64,000 nt of DNA from Micropterix aruncella (taxonomy: Eukaryota > Arthropoda > Insecta > Lepidoptera > Micropterigidae): NCBI GenBank assembly GCA_944548615.1, contig OX155952.1:24647417-24711416 (forward strand). The letters run 5' to 3'. Positions 1 through 10,855 of the stretch are shown here, in pieces. The notes below the pieces were generated by a model that ran no database searches, was not told the DNA's origin, and worked only from the letters and a program-made list of their open reading frames with translations. Numbering within the stretch: position 1 is the first letter of the stretch; every line of letters begins with the position of its first letter. Both the position numbers and the translations under genes were made by a program.

Positions 1-235
1 TCTGGTTTTATTCGATTCGATTGTTTATGTGTTTTCATTGAATAAAAAATTTATTTGAAAAATTAATACAATAGGTCGTACAATTATGTCATAAGTTTTT
101 CGGTGTTTTTAAAAGGAATTGCTTATTGCAAAAGACCGCGTGTATTCTTTTAAAGATTTTCTAGGAGAAATGGGTTTAACATACAAATATAAAAAAAAAC
201 ATAATTATGACTTAATCATGGGTGGTCGCAATTAA

Positions 236-682
236 AAGACAACGCCGAGCGGTTAAGCAGTTAGCGGTTCAGTAACCCGACCAGGTTGCCACAAGCCTAG
301 GAAATGGAAAGATTTTCTGAAAGTGTGGATCTTGCCAGGACGTGTAGCCGATGTGGTGGGTATCGATCTAAATACCTCCAATCACGATGAACATTACAAC
401 CTTACCACGGCCCCCAGTCCCCAGCAGCCCCACTAGCCCAAGCCACGGCTGCGGTTACGGTAACGGCGGGGCAGGGGTGCTAAGAATCTCTGGGCACGAT
501 CAGGCTGCCAGACAAAACTGACACTGGCAACGTTTAACATAAGAACTCTGAGAGATGAAGCAAGACTAGAGGAGATACAGAAGGATCTATCATTTATAAA
601 CTTCGACATAGTCGGACTGAGCGAAACTACGCGACAAGGAGAAGGGACCATTAGGCTCCAGTCAGGTGACCTGTTTAACTAA
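236..682 (+). pseudogene. 5' fragment of an RTE-type LINE (start of AP endonuclease ORF)
   Basis: A frame open from the stop at 461 to the stop at 680-682 reads KLTLATFNIRTLRDEARLEE and, further on, FDIVGLSET. This is the start of the apurinic-type endonuclease domain of non-LTR retrotransposons, most like the RTE clade (TFNIRTL is the first conserved strand; the D-I-V-G-L-S-E block carries the catalytic Glu). The GC-rich sequence before it (about 236-460) looks like the element's 5' UTR. The endonuclease stops after about 50 residues and the rest of the element, including reverse transcriptase, is absent, so only a 5' end is left. That is unusual for LINEs, which normally lose their 5' end, so a later deletion is likely. 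Clade assignment is by motif recognition only. Confidence 0.7.
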
Positions 683-994
683 GCTGTTGAGTTTATATTT
701 TTTATTGATTATGATCCTGAAAATGTTTATAATCCTGAAAACATAAGTTCTGAACGTGTGCCCTTTTATGCAACTTTAACTCTAGTGGATAGAATGATGT
801 ACCATTTTGATCATAAAATGTGTTTCAACGTGTAGATTACTATTCCGTATAAAAGTGGATTCAAATGCAGTATGTAAATTTTCCCTTTTAGCAATTATGT
901 GCCATTTTTGTTATTTCAGCTGAAAAAGATATCATGCACCCATGAAATTCCAGGTATCGCAATCATATAATGTTATTATTCTCTTCTTCAACAG

Positions 995-1165
995 GCGAAA
1001 TGCTGATTACCAACGACAAGTACCAGATGAGCGAAATCAACAGCTCGCACTACAGCGTTCAGATGCGTCTAATCATTAGAAGAATTCAGAAGCACGATCT
1101 CGGAGGATACAAATGCATCTCGAAGAACTCCATCGGAGACGCGGAGGGCAATATTAGGTTGTATG
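995..1165 (+). CDS. Internal exon: C-terminal half of an Ig domain, DIP/lachesin-like adhesion protein
   Basis: A 171-bp exon follows a pyrimidine-rich acceptor ending ACAG at 991-994 and precedes a GTAAG donor at 1166. It starts with the last two bases of a codon and ends with the first base of the next, so it is phase 1 on both sides. It encodes 57 residues holding strands D to G of an immunoglobulin domain: a DKYQMSE strand, then MRLIIRRIQ, then LGGYKCISKNSIGDAEG with the F-strand Tyr-x-Cys, then IRLY closing the domain. This pattern is typical of the last Ig domain of insect Dpr-interacting proteins and lachesin-like IgLON relatives, cell-surface proteins for neuronal recognition. The upstream Ig exons lie left of the window. 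Family identity is good; the exact paralogue cannot be told. The coding capacity before 995 is intron read-through. Confidence 0.85.
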
Positions 1166-1985
1166 GTAAGAATATTGGGTTTAATTATGTTTCTACATTT
1201 ATGGATGTAGGCTGTTCAAAAATTATCCAACCCTTTTTTTAACATAAACAAATGAAGCATGGAAAACGTGGAGATAAGTAGTGGTGCGCATGCGCATGCG
1301 TGATTTTTTCACGCCCACTTATACGTCAGTCGCTGGCAGTCTGTTGATCAGTGAGGAAGGGTAGTGAGCGTCCGTCCGATTGTCAAGGCTAGAAACACTT
1401 ATTATTAATTGTATTAAATTTTACCAAAAACTTGGGGATACCCAATTGAAAAGCATTCACAAAATATAATAGGCTTTATGAGGCGGTGCTTTGAGCAACT
1501 CACAGATAAAGGAGTAGTACAACCGCTTCAAAGATGGCCGCACATCAGTGGACAGCGATTTGCTTTCCGGTAGGCCTTTAACAAGCCAAAATGACGATGC
1601 TATCGACTAAATAATCACATATTTCTGGCATTCCAGTAATTTACCAAGCTCCTTGCTCCCTGTACATGAGTTTTGTGTCATTTTCGACTAATCCGCCACT
1701 TTGAAAATACCTCTGAACGGAACCGATTCGAATCAAGAGATGACATTAAGCGTAATGCGACGGCCCAGTTGAACACTTTTCCAGGAGATGCGTTCCACAA
1801 GTGTTTTCAATTATTGTGTAACCATTGGGAATTACAGAACCACTTTGTATAAGATTAGAGTAAATGTATTTTAAATGAATTAAAATGTATTTTTTTCCTA
1901 CCAATTGTTGGATATTTTTTGAACAGGGTGGTATGTAAATCGCCAAATTCCGACACATCGTTTCAAAACCCTCTTTTTCCAACAG
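1166..1985 (+). other. Intron between the Ig exon and the stalk exon
   Basis: An 820-bp phase 1 intron with GT at 1166 and AG at 1984-1985, preceded by the tract CCTCTTTTTCC. It contains an alternating GCGCATGCGCATGCG palindrome near 1287-1301. No transposon ORF was recognised. A second acceptor-like AG at 1925-1926 would give the wrong phase and hit a stop after about 20 codons, so the later site is preferred. Confidence 0.65.
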
Positions 1986-2168
1986 TAATACCCTCTGAGA
2001 TTGACAATCATCAGGTCATCCACTTAAATGGTGATACATCGAACGAGTCCATAGGCGGGCTGGATGAGAACAACGTGGAAGGTCTTGGATCTCAGGGTCC
2101 TCTTCGGGAGAGGGGCGGCAGGGTTGGAACCGATGACTCCAGTTCCAAGGATGTCGGATTCTTGGGCG
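1986..2168 (+). CDS. Exon: juxtamembrane stalk of the same DIP/lachesin-like protein
   Basis: A 183-bp exon, phase 1 at both ends like the Ig exon, so joining 1165 to 1986 keeps the frame (codon G|TA = Val right after IRLY). The acceptor is a strong pyrimidine tract plus AACAG; the donor is GCG|GTAAAA at 2169. The encoded stretch begins IPSEIDNHQVIHLNGDTSNE and is rich in Gly, Asn, Ser and acidic residues, with an N-glycosylation sequon (NES) and no predicted structure. That suits the linker between the last Ig domain and a C-terminal GPI signal or membrane helix, which would be on a further exon that I did not find. Support rests on phase match, splice sites and composition rather than strong sequence conservation. 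Confidence 0.65.
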
Positions 2169-2669
2169 GTAAAATGAATAGTTCTAGTTTAACAAAAGAA
2201 TGTGTAACTTTATTATATACCGTTTTAATCTTACGATATATTTTTAATTATACGTAATTATAACGTTTTAAATATTGTAATACGGTGTATATACATGATT
2301 TGTAACATTTTCGTGTAAATATTAGAAGGAGTTTTAGTGTAAAAACTGGTAAGTGTCTCAATTAGTCTCCGTCGCAGTGGTTGCATCTAGGGGACAATGC
2401 ACCACAGAAAGAGAAAAAAATGCCTTTAATCGCACAGACATTATCATTTGATCAGATTGATCACATTGATTCAGACTATAGATCAAGTAGCAATCCCTCG
2501 AGTAGACATCGCCTGTACCCTTGGACTGCATCTTCTGTTCGAATTTTATCGCAAAAATTAGTATCGCTTACCTATACTGAAACCTCTGTATAAGAATCTG
2601 TTAGAGGTTATCTCTATACATTCATTAGGATTCTCTTTAATGAACATTTTTATTTTACACATCATTGAT

Positions 2670-3150
2670 TGCTGCCACTCGGTATATGGACCATGTTTGC
2701 GCAAATCAAACTACAATAGGATTCAGAAAATACAACATGCCTACGCCAGGGTTGCTTCCACATTCTAAATACAAGCCACGCATCTCCGTTTTCCTATAAC
2801 ACCGACATCCTTAACACGATTCACCGCGGTTAACTTTACCTCGTCAATTTTGTAATGTAAATTGTAAGAGTTATTACATTTTCTCCCTGATACAATGCTC
2901 ATCGCAATGCTTCCTTTGCTTTAATACCCAGGCATAAACAAAGGCAGTATCGCCTATGCAGCTGCAGCCATGTGGAATGGACAAGCAAGGATATCAGATG
3001 CAAGTTCTCAGCAGCTTTCAGTTCCGAGTTAAAAATGACGTATCAAATAAGCATTCTCCTATACATGCCTAATATTATACATTGGTTTCTCCCATAGTAT
3101 CAACTACACACTACTAACCCCATCAATAGGGTGCGATGAAAATTAAATGA
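2670..3150 (+). pseudogene. 3' relic of a LINE reverse transcriptase ORF
   Basis: Fragments in shifting frames resemble the C-terminal part of LINE pol proteins: LRKSNYNRIQKIQHAYARVA near 2700-2760, and SIAYAAAAMWNGQARISDAS around 2950-3010, which matches the usual block in which an Ala-rich stretch leads to a Trp-Asn and a Leu/Ser-rich end. Frames are broken by several stops and the intervening sequence has decayed. A CR1/L2/Jockey-type origin is likely, but the clade cannot be fixed. There is no clear target duplication. Confidence 0.5.
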
Positions 3151-3198
3151 GTGAGTCCTCAGTAAATATCATATATTTTATCTGCTAATCCCCTAGTG

Positions 3199-3860
3199 CA
3201 GCGGTCGGCAAAGTACGGCTCCCGAGCCGCATGCAGCTCTTTGGCCACTTAGGTGCGGCTCTTTCAAAATTATTCATCTCTAAATTTCAGCGTCTTTGTG
3301 ATTGTTTATTTGTAAATACTGAGTAAGAACAAATGTGAACTTAATTCACAACACAAGTGGTCTTACTTTGAAAGATTTGGAGAAGGAAGACATGATCATG
3401 TTCAACGCCTGGAATAGCATTCCTGACCCATATGATAATCTGAAAAAACTCTCGTTTGCCTTTCTATCCCTTTTCGGTTCTACATAGTCATGCGTACAAT
3501 CTTTTTCAAGCATGAATTTTATCACGAGTAAACTGAGAAGTCGTCTTATTGATGAGAATCTGGAATCGTGCGTAAAATTAAAAACAACAACATACATACC
3601 TGACATACTCAAACTTTCCAACGAGATGCAAGGACATTGTTCGCATAAAATTTTTGTCAGTCATTGCCATGGATTAAATGTATGGATACCTTATTTTTCT
3701 AATTTTTTTTTTTCAATAAATAAAATCTTGATTAATTATGAAATCAAGTTTTATTCAGTGTACCCGCAATTACATGAATGTCTAAAATTATAATAAAGGT
3801 TTACTAAATTTAAAAACATATTGTATTTGGCTCTTTAGCGAACACGTTTGCCGACCACTG
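3199..3860. mobile_element. Internally deleted hAT transposon with 8-bp target duplication
   Basis: The element has hAT-type imperfect terminal inverted repeats: CAGCGGTCGGCAAAGTACGG at the left end and, read inward on the other strand, CAGTGGTCGGCAAACGTGTT at the right. It is flanked by a perfect 8-bp duplication CCCTAGTG (3191-3198 and 3861-3868), the length diagnostic for hAT elements. At 662 bp it is far shorter than an autonomous copy and retains only the end of the transposase gene, annotated separately. Confidence 0.9.
3356..3646 (+). pseudogene. hAT transposase, C-terminal dimerisation domain remnant
   Basis: One frame reads MFNAWNSIPDPYDNLKKLSF, then ALLSLFGST-like residues, a TAG stop, and MNFITSKLRSRLIDENLESC. 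This is the hATC region (the WxSIPD.Y..L and LFGST..CEQ.FS.MN..KS..RN.LT blocks) of transposases of the ZBED/EPM2A-interacting-protein type. It would bind transposase subunits together in the nucleus. The stop falls just where a conserved aromatic residue is expected, consistent with a nonsense mutation. The catalytic DDE part and the BED finger are missing. It lies inside the hAT element on the same strand as its left-to-right reading. Confidence 0.8.
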
Positions 3861-4170
3861 CCCTAGTGTATTTTTACTGCTCTATATCACGCATTATTAA
3901 TGAAATTAATTTTATAATATTATGATTACTTCAAAAATAAAATTTAGTTTTAAATCGTTTTCCAATGCGATGATCAAAAATCGGAGTTGCATGAAATTTT
4001 TTTTAATACATACCTAAGTCTTTTTAATTTTTTAACGAAAACATTACCACACCTTTGAAACTTTTCTTTTCTATTTAAACCATTAGGCTATCTATATGCA
4101 CCCGACAATTTCACTGAAGAACAAATAATAACTTCTGTTTTGGTCCAAAACATAAAATATGTGATCCTAA

Positions 4171-4285
4171 GGCCTCTTGTCCACACACGTTTTTTCGCCG
4201 TGAAAATCCACGGTTAATTTGTCATGTCGTCCGTGGGGTATGGATCACTATAGAAGCTTGTCCACGGACACGTTGGACCTAATAA
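4171..4285. mobile_element. Truncated copy of the GGCCTCTTGTCCAC PIF-like MITE
   Basis: The sequence after a TAA at 4168-4170 matches the left end of the complete element at 5741-6135 (GGCCTCTTGTCCACACACGT, then the CCGTGAAAATC block and the TATGGATCACTAT block). The body is deleted; the right end is only weakly visible near 4255-4285 as TTGTCCACGGACACG. Confidence 0.6.
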
Positions 4286-5343
4286 AAAAAATATTCTGAA
4301 TTTAAATATGTAGTTAGATTTTCCGCATCACCCACCGTTTTTTTGTGGCACTTATGCAAACTTATATAGAAATGCTAAACTAGTGGAGTAAATTTTTTTT
4401 TATGTTTATTAAACGTCAAATCCCCCACAAATATAACAGATATTATTCGAATTATGTACACATTTCCTTGATATATTTATTCAATAATACAATGCACTAT
4501 AAGTATGCTCCTACTTAAACATGTTATACGTGAATCATCGCGCGTAAATAACTGTTTAAAAGGATTTATTAGTTAACAGTATATAGTGTATATGCCGCTT
4601 ACTGAGCATTATATGTTAACTGCTCACATAGAGTACATCAACAGAAATAATTGAAAAATTTGATTACATTAAAAAAATTGAGTTATAAAAAATTACAGAA
4701 TATATATATTCAGAATTCAGAATCTGAATCTGAATTAAGCACGGAAATTTACTTTAGAAAAACTATAAAACTGCCAAGTGCCAAAAATGTGTTTATCACT
4801 GTTATCGAATGAGTGTTTTATTTATTGAGTAATTTCCCCTTCTCTAAGATGAGCCTAAAATGCGAACCTGTGTAGATAATTTATTTTCATGGTGTTAACG
4901 AAATTTTCTCTCTCATAATGAATATGCTAACAATCACCATATTGAAACAATTGAGCGGGATTTCATTTATTCGCGCGCCGAATTGCCGTAGGGCAGAAGC
5001 GAAACGCGATAATTACTGGGGCTCGTCGACATGTTTTAACGATAATGATGCATCAAATATTGATAACTTGATTATTGCCGTGCGATGCACGGGGCCTAGC
5101 ATATCCCCCGCGGGTTTCGTCAGCGCGCTCGAAACAAAGGCTTCCTCAATTTGCCATACCAATGTTTACATCGGCTTAACGATCACCTAAATATGATTGC
5201 ACTAAATTAGAGAAACTAAATTATTAGAACCGGAATTCAAATCTCCAAGGTGCGCCGAGGTCGATTATGTCAATTATGCCCGGAAATATAACGCTCAGAT
5301 CACTGCGACGAGAGAGAGAGGGCGCCGATCGTGCAAGCAAGAT

Positions 5344-5738
5344 AAGGCCAGCACCACACACGCCTACGCCACGTACGCAATGCATTAAGACGACATTAGT
5401 CCTCGAATTTGTATGAAAGCAGACTCACGTATCCCACGTAACGTTGCGTGGGATAAGCGTGGGGGATAACTCTTAATGGGTCCGGCACACTGGTTCGACG
5501 GACGCAACGTACGCAACGCACTTATCCTACACTTATCCTACGCAATGTTGCGTGGGATAAAAAAAGTCCGCTTCCATTTAAATTCAAAAGCCAGATATCA
5601 TCATGCATTGCGTACGTTGCGTACGTAGGCCCAGTGTGTCGGACCCCTGATTTTGTCTGCTTTCATGCAAATTCAATGGCCAGATGTCAATAATGCGTTG
5701 CGTACGTTGCATATGTAGGATAAGTGTGCCGGACTCCT
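5344..5738. mobile_element. Nested pair of related inverted-repeat MITEs
   Basis: Four related arms are present. An inner pair at 5478 and 5647 begins GGGTCCGGCACACTGG and GGGGTCCGACACACTGGG (the latter on the minus strand), enclosing about 170 bp. An outer pair near 5347 and 5737 carries the same CGCAACGTACGCAACGC, TTGAATTT and GAAAGCAGAC blocks. A GTTGCGTGGGATAA motif recurs between them. This looks like one copy inserted into another, or a head-to-head duplication. No coding sequence is present. The right end abuts the next MITE at 5741. Confidence 0.65.
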
Positions 5739-5740
5739 AA

Positions 5741-6135
5741 AGCCTCTTGTCCACACACGTTTTACTGCCGTGAAAATCTACAGTTAATTCGCCGTGTCTA
5801 GGCGCGTTCGTCAGTGAGGTATGGATCACTATGGAAGTCCACGGAAAAACGGCACGGCACCGCCGCCGTATGCAACCGTGTTCACTCTTTGGCGAGCCCT
5901 GTTGATTTATGGCGAAATTTGTATCAGTGTTGTATGGCAGCGTATGAGAGTTTGTCTAGGCAACCGGACGTTTTTACGACGGGCAATTACTCCGACCTTG
6001 ATGTTGTTTATTGAATGGAGTGCGTCTAACGCGTCGTACGGTGAAAAAACCGTGTTGTGGACAAGAACTCACGTTTTTCCTACGGCGCGGCTAACGCGCC
6101 GTACGTTTAAAAAAACGTGCCGTGGACAAGAGGCC
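5741..6135. mobile_element. PIF/Harbinger-like MITE with TAA target duplication
   Basis: A 395-bp element with terminal inverted repeats AGCCTCTTGTCCACACACGT and, from the right, GGCCTCTTGTCCACGGCACG, flanked by TAA at 5738-5740 and 6136-6138. Three-base TWA duplications are typical of PIF/Harbinger elements. Long open frames here are by-products of GC-rich sequence and match no transposase. A truncated relative starts at 4171, also after TAA. Confidence 0.75.
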
Positions 6136-6665
6136 TAATGCGCTCATCCTTCCTCTCACCTACGATGCTCAGCGCAGCGCCAAAACGCCTATAAAAAGCG
6201 TGCCCTGTGCCCGCATTTATTACTCTCCCGGCAGCTCCGTTGCGATACGGACCTGTCATATTGTAAATAATAGATTTGTGAAATCGAAATTGTAAATATA
6301 GAATATTAGATAATAAAAATATTGCTTTTAATGTTGAAAAAAATATATATCTCTGCAACTATGTAATCATATTGATTAACAAAAATTTGTAATTAAACAC
6401 CATATTTATTAACGAATAGCTTCAAAGTGTAATTGCATTTTATATGAACATTTTTTTAATTACTTAGTTAAATGTTTAATGAAATTGCTGTTATGTCATA
6501 GACAGTCCTAAATTTAAAATTGTTATAAGGATGTGTAACTTGGTTAGCCATTAGAAGATATTTATTATTGAAGATATAATAACGGTAATTGTAGAGAAAG
6601 GTGACTTTTGAATTTACTGATCAATTATTATTTGAATGATATTGTTACTTGAATAAAATATATGA

Positions 6666-6960
6666 TTTTAAAATGTTGATTTTACTTTCCCGGCACACCA
6701 ACTGAGGGGGAGGGAAAGTATTGTGAAATCGAAAAAATATATTTTCGAGATGAAGACGAAAATATCCTTTTTTAATCCCCCTTAGACGATTAAGATCATT
6801 TCTAGATGGAAGTCTGTTTGTGTGTCTGCCTGTCAGCATGTGTGTCTATCTGTCTGTATGTGTGTCTGTCTGTCTGTGTGTGTGTATCTCCACAACAGCG
6901 CCCAAGCGCTTAATCCGATTGAGCTGAAATTTGGCATGCAGGCATCATTTGGTCATGGTA
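6666..6960 (+). repeat. Dispersed repeat with TGTC/TG-rich core, copy 1 of 3
   Basis: Shares a consistent order of blocks with the reverse complements of 49895-50085 and 55955-56230: a GATTTTA(C/T)TTtcCCGGC start, GGAGG(G/T)AAAGTAT, ATATATTTTCGAGATGAAGA, CCCC...AGACGATtAgGA, a CTGTCTGTGTGTGT microsatellite, GCGCCCAA, and ATCCGATTGAGCTGAAAT. No ORF and no clear inverted repeats; class unknown, possibly the tail of a larger element. Confidence 0.6.
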
Positions 6961-7439
6961 AGAGTTGAAAAGCATCATATTTCATTCGCCAAATATTGGA
7001 GTTCGAGACATGAAATTTGGCACACAGAGGCCTTGTGGGCTGAAATCACATTGCGAAATTTTGCTTGCATTATCTCATATACAAGGTACATTAATAATAT
7101 TTACGTTCCGCCATATATTTTATCAAATATTCACGCCATCTGCTTACGCTTGGCCAAACCCCTTAGCTGAGAAATAAACTGCGCCTCCCGAGGCAGCCGC
7201 AGTGGAAACCGACCGGATTCGTCCGCCCGGCCGAAAAAGCCCGCTCATTTATTTTATTTATGAAATCAATATTCAGATGAAAACACAGTATTTGGATACT
7301 TGCTTTGAATGTCTTGGGGTGATAGGACCATTTTTTTTATTCTTCGCCATTATTCGATTAGTAAAGTCATTAATTTCTGTTAAATTAGTGATGACCGGGC
7401 GAACTACAGAGCGATATAATTAAACTAAGGCTTTAAGGA

Positions 7440-7690
7440 TTTGCTCCCGAGGGGACACTAGGCAAGGGCAAAATTGGAAATTAAACTTTTCACATGTGGA
7501 AACGGGTTTCCGGGGCCGCAAAGTCAAACATCCCCCCGCGGCCTCCGCCGCCCCCGCGCCCCGTCCACCCCCTCCTCAATCCTCCCGTCGACCGTCTTGG
7601 CGCAAAAGCAACGGAGAAAAAAATGTCCCGCGACCACCGTATCCAATTTTACGCTAGAACGATGAAACTTTAAACCGCAGAAGGGAATTT
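7440..7690. other. C-rich, CpG-containing patch, no gene recognised
   Basis: A short C-rich stretch (around 7525-7610) stands out from AT-rich surroundings. The short open frames across it are low-complexity (Pro, Ser, Arg) and match nothing I know. It could be a regulatory patch or old repeat debris. Confidence 0.25.
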
Positions 7691-7967
7691 ACTTAAGCGC
7701 GAAAGACATTTGGATTAAATTTGAAAGGAAGCGAATTATTCAACATATTATATAATAATTCTATGGCGAGAAGTACAAAGACTTTGTGTCGAGCTTATTG
7801 CGCGTCCATAACTTAATACACTTTTGTTTGTCCATTGCTGCGGGCGAGGTTGTTATACCGTTCGTTATCGTCGTGTTACCCCGAAAGGGCCCCTCGCCCC
7901 CCTGTCTACCAGATTTGGATGGCACTAGTATGCGCAGTCCCGACCTATACCTGATGTTAGCGGTATA

Positions 7968-8736
7968 CAGGGTGTTCGGCAGACGGTTGTACATACGATT
8001 ATGACGGACAAGTGAGGCCCTCACCTACATGCTTGGCCCCAAAAATTTAACCTAGGCCTCACGATTTTTTTAAAATTATTTTTTTGTAATATGGCGAAAT
8101 TTTTCATTTCCGTGGCTTTAAACTCCATTAACTTCATTTAAAACTGATTAAACAGTCAACATTTCTTTTATTCGTATCTAAATTACTAGCAGAATAATAA
8201 AAAAAAAATTTGGTTCAGACAACCACCATTAAAAAAAATAGCCCTGTTTTTTTTTTCAGCAATTTACGTCAGTTTTGGTGAAATGATCAATACCTCCTGT
8301 TATTTTGAAATAAAATACGTAAATTGCATACCAATAGAAAGGGCATAACCTAGAGATGTTTTGATTAAATTTGAAGCGCTCTACCTCTTTTTTTTTTTTA
8401 ATTGCAATGAGAAATTGACATTTAAGATTATTTTTAAAGTGTTTTTGTACTTTAGGGCTAATTATTTTTAATGGTGATTATCCGAGCCAAATTTTTTTTC
8501 ATTATTAATCTGCTACTAATGTAAATACGAATAAAAAAAATTGTTAACAATTTTATCACTTTTAAATGAAGTTAATGGAGTTTAAAGCCATGTAAATGAA
8601 AAATTTCGCCATATTACAAAAAAAATCATTAAAAAAAAATTGTGAGGCCTAGGTTAAATTTTTGGGGCCAAGCATGTAGGTGAGGGCCTCACTTGTCCGT
8701 CATAATCGTATGTACAACCGACTGCCGAACACCCTG
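7968..8736. mobile_element. Long fold-back DNA element with TA/TATA target duplication
   Basis: Two long inverted arms (about 7968-8265 and 8440-8736) face each other. They begin CAGGGTGTTCGGCAGACGGT on the left and, from the right, CAGGGTGTTCGGCAGTCGGT, and share the CCTCACCTACATGCTTGGCC, TTTAACCTAGGCCTCAC, TGTAATATGGCGAAATTTTT and CTCCATTAACTTCATTTAAA blocks. The flanks are TATA on both sides (7964-7967 and 8737-8740). The AT-rich centre has no ORF. The TA target and CAGGGTG ends suggest a non-autonomous Tc1/mariner-superfamily element, but no transposase is available to confirm it. Confidence 0.85.
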
Positions 8737-8755
8737 TATATGTTGTATGCCGTGG

Positions 8756-8885
8756 TGCCCTTAGCACATATATCACTCGGGATCGGGTGGTCAACGGAAC
8801 GTTTCTAAGGACAGATGGCAGAAGGTAAACATCTGTCACCGCTGTCTTAAACAGCCAGGTAGCCAATAGTTCTGTGCAGCTGCTG
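8756..8885 (-). repeat. Inverted fragment of family X
   Basis: On the minus strand this stretch carries the CACCCGATCCCGAGTG block that also occurs at about 9083-9100 within the adjacent family X copy on the + strand. It lies directly right of the fold-back element and seems to be an inverted piece of the same family. Confidence 0.5.
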
Positions 8886-9440
8886 CCACTATAACCCAAT
8901 ATCTCGTTCAGTGGGGTCGGCTCAACTTACGGTACAGCTCCTACCCTGGGAAGTACTCTGTATTCCAGGATATAATCTATTGTGCACTTCAGGCGACTGA
9001 CTGGAGGAGTCGGGAAACGATAAACGGTTTCCTAGGCAGCAGGGCGAATGCTGACCGGTCGGTCAGTTGCTGAAAGGAACAATTCAACACCCGATCCCGA
9101 GTGTGCAGTCGGGTAAAGGACGCCATGGTCCGCGATAAATTCATAATGAATTACTATTGAAATACATCAGGTAGTGGACCGCGCAGGCGACCTTGAAATC
9201 GTAATCGGTTGGTGGACGGATAAATCTAGCCATAACTGGTAGAGAGGGCTAGCTAACTGCTGTAGCTAGCTGGGTTAATTAATTACCCGGCTAGAAATTG
9301 GACTCTAGCTGGCCAGTTAGTGGAGCTGTCTATATAGTTGAATGTCTACGTCTCCAAGTATCTACGTTCAGCCCAGGTCAAAAGAACGATTGCATAGCGT
9401 TATACCGTATATATATTTCGTAGAGTTGACACCACTCCAG
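8886..9440 (+). repeat. Family X (unclassified GC-rich repeat), copy A
   Basis: Carries the family's ordered blocks: GGTCGGCTCAACTTACGGTA (8910s), the block ending in GTGCACTTC near 8980, CGCCATGGTCCGCGATAAAT (9121-9140) with an AATTACT follow-up, a GCAGGCGACCT block, and the 3' module GTCTACGTCTCCAAGTATCT through TTATACCG near 9340-9410. No terminal inverted repeats, no poly-A tail and no recognisable protein. Family X occurs at least seven times in the window. Confidence 0.65.
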
Positions 9441-9690
9441 TGTCCAAGGCAGCTAACTGTTTCGTGTAGCTTGGGCCATATGACCTACTCGTTATATTGG
9501 GTTGGCTAATCTCACGGTTTAACTCCCATCTGGTAGCCTGCTCGAAAAGTGGTATCGGATCCTCTGGAATAAGGCCTCGGGAAACACTGTAAGCCGTTCG
9601 ACTGTGCACTCCGGCAAAAAACCTCGGGGGTCTAAAAGCGGTTATATACGCTTCCTATATAGTGGGGGTTGGCCACTATATAGATTGACC
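9441..9690 (+). repeat. Family X, copy A2 (first third only)
   Basis: Directly follows copy A and restarts with the family's opening blocks: GGGCCATATGACCTACTCGT, then GGGTTGGCTAATCTCACGGT, CATCTGGTAGCCTGC, TGTGCACTCCGGC and a CTTCCTATATAGTGGGGGTT block. It stops before the GTGGTCCGCG module. The juxtaposition A then A2 suggests a tandem or nested insertion. Confidence 0.55.
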
Positions 9691-9699
9691 TAATATGAG

Positions 9700-10500
9700 C
9701 TGATGACCTGAATTAATATATATTTCTTTCTCTCACGCTATTAATTATCGTTGGAAAACATTTTTGTTTCATTTCCTATCAAATAATGCCTATTTAGGCT
9801 TTAGAACCTGTTCTGATTCCAAAATAACAATAATAATCAAATTAATAATGAAAGTTAGATGGTTATATTTTTTTCTTCATTATATATTCAATTTTTTAAA
9901 AGTACATATAATATAATAAAGAAGTAATCAGCAACAAAATAATAAATAAGTAAAACGTAACATACAAGTTAAAACATACAAGTACATTTCAACATGCTAT
10001 TGCCGGACGTGGATCAGTTTGTATATAGCAACTCTAATATCAGCTCATCCATACGACGATTAAAACTGATTGGCGAAAGACTTCTTTTAATCGAATAATT
10101 TCTTAAAGTTACGGCCCTTTTAAATCTTATAATTCTCATAAGATTTACGACCTTTTAAGTCAATCAACTTTTAATTTGATAACTGAAGAATGCACAGTCT
10201 GGTTTAAAAAAATCATTCGAATTCATGTTTTTAATTTTAATTTGGATAGCTGAAAAAAAAATGCGAACGTGCGGATGAAAATGTGATTTCTCAGTCGTCT
10301 GTGTTCATGGCAGCTCCCAGATCCATTTCAGGTACGGAATCCTAAAGCTTATCGGCTCTTCCCATCGATGAATATAACACCCTTCATATGGTTGATAACC
10401 ATATGAATCGTTGTTTTTTACGATACGTTTCAAAGATAAATAACTCACTTTTGGGTGAAGAAGGAAAACTATGTTTCTCGTTATTATAGGATATTACATC
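9700..10500. other. AT-rich stretch without recognised features
   Basis: No exon, RNA gene or transposon protein was seen. A short fold-back (TTCATATGGTTGATAACCATATGAA) lies near 10383-10407. Confidence 0.4.
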
Positions 10501-10855
10501 AGCCGAAATGCGGTGTGGTGGGAAGGCCAGGGGAGAGAGGAAGTGAGAGGTCGGTATCCGCGGATACTGGGATGCAGGGATGCGGCTAGCGGCGAGTGTG
10601 CATCTGACACGTTACAGATGCCCGCTGGGGCGTGAAGTCAGTCGCGAACACGACCGCCAGGGCGGGCGGACGACTCTGCCATTTGCATTTCAGCATGACG
10701 GATAATGCCGAACACAACAACGTGTAATATGCGCTTTACAATTTTTAAAGCGGGTGGTGATGTATACGATCGTAGGCGGGGCGGCATACGCAAGTGTAAT
10801 ATTGTAGCGGTGTATATACGTCTTTACACCGGTACGTCTCAACGTCTATGCCTCT

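Noticed and set aside
1919..1985. Upstream extension of the stalk exon from the acceptor at 1925-1926
   Set aside because: That acceptor would require a phase 2 donor, but the Ig exon ends in phase 1; the acceptor at 1984-1985 restores the frame.
5814..6138. 105-codon frames in the PIF-like MITE
   Set aside because: Not similar to any transposase; explained by GC-rich MITE sequence without stops.
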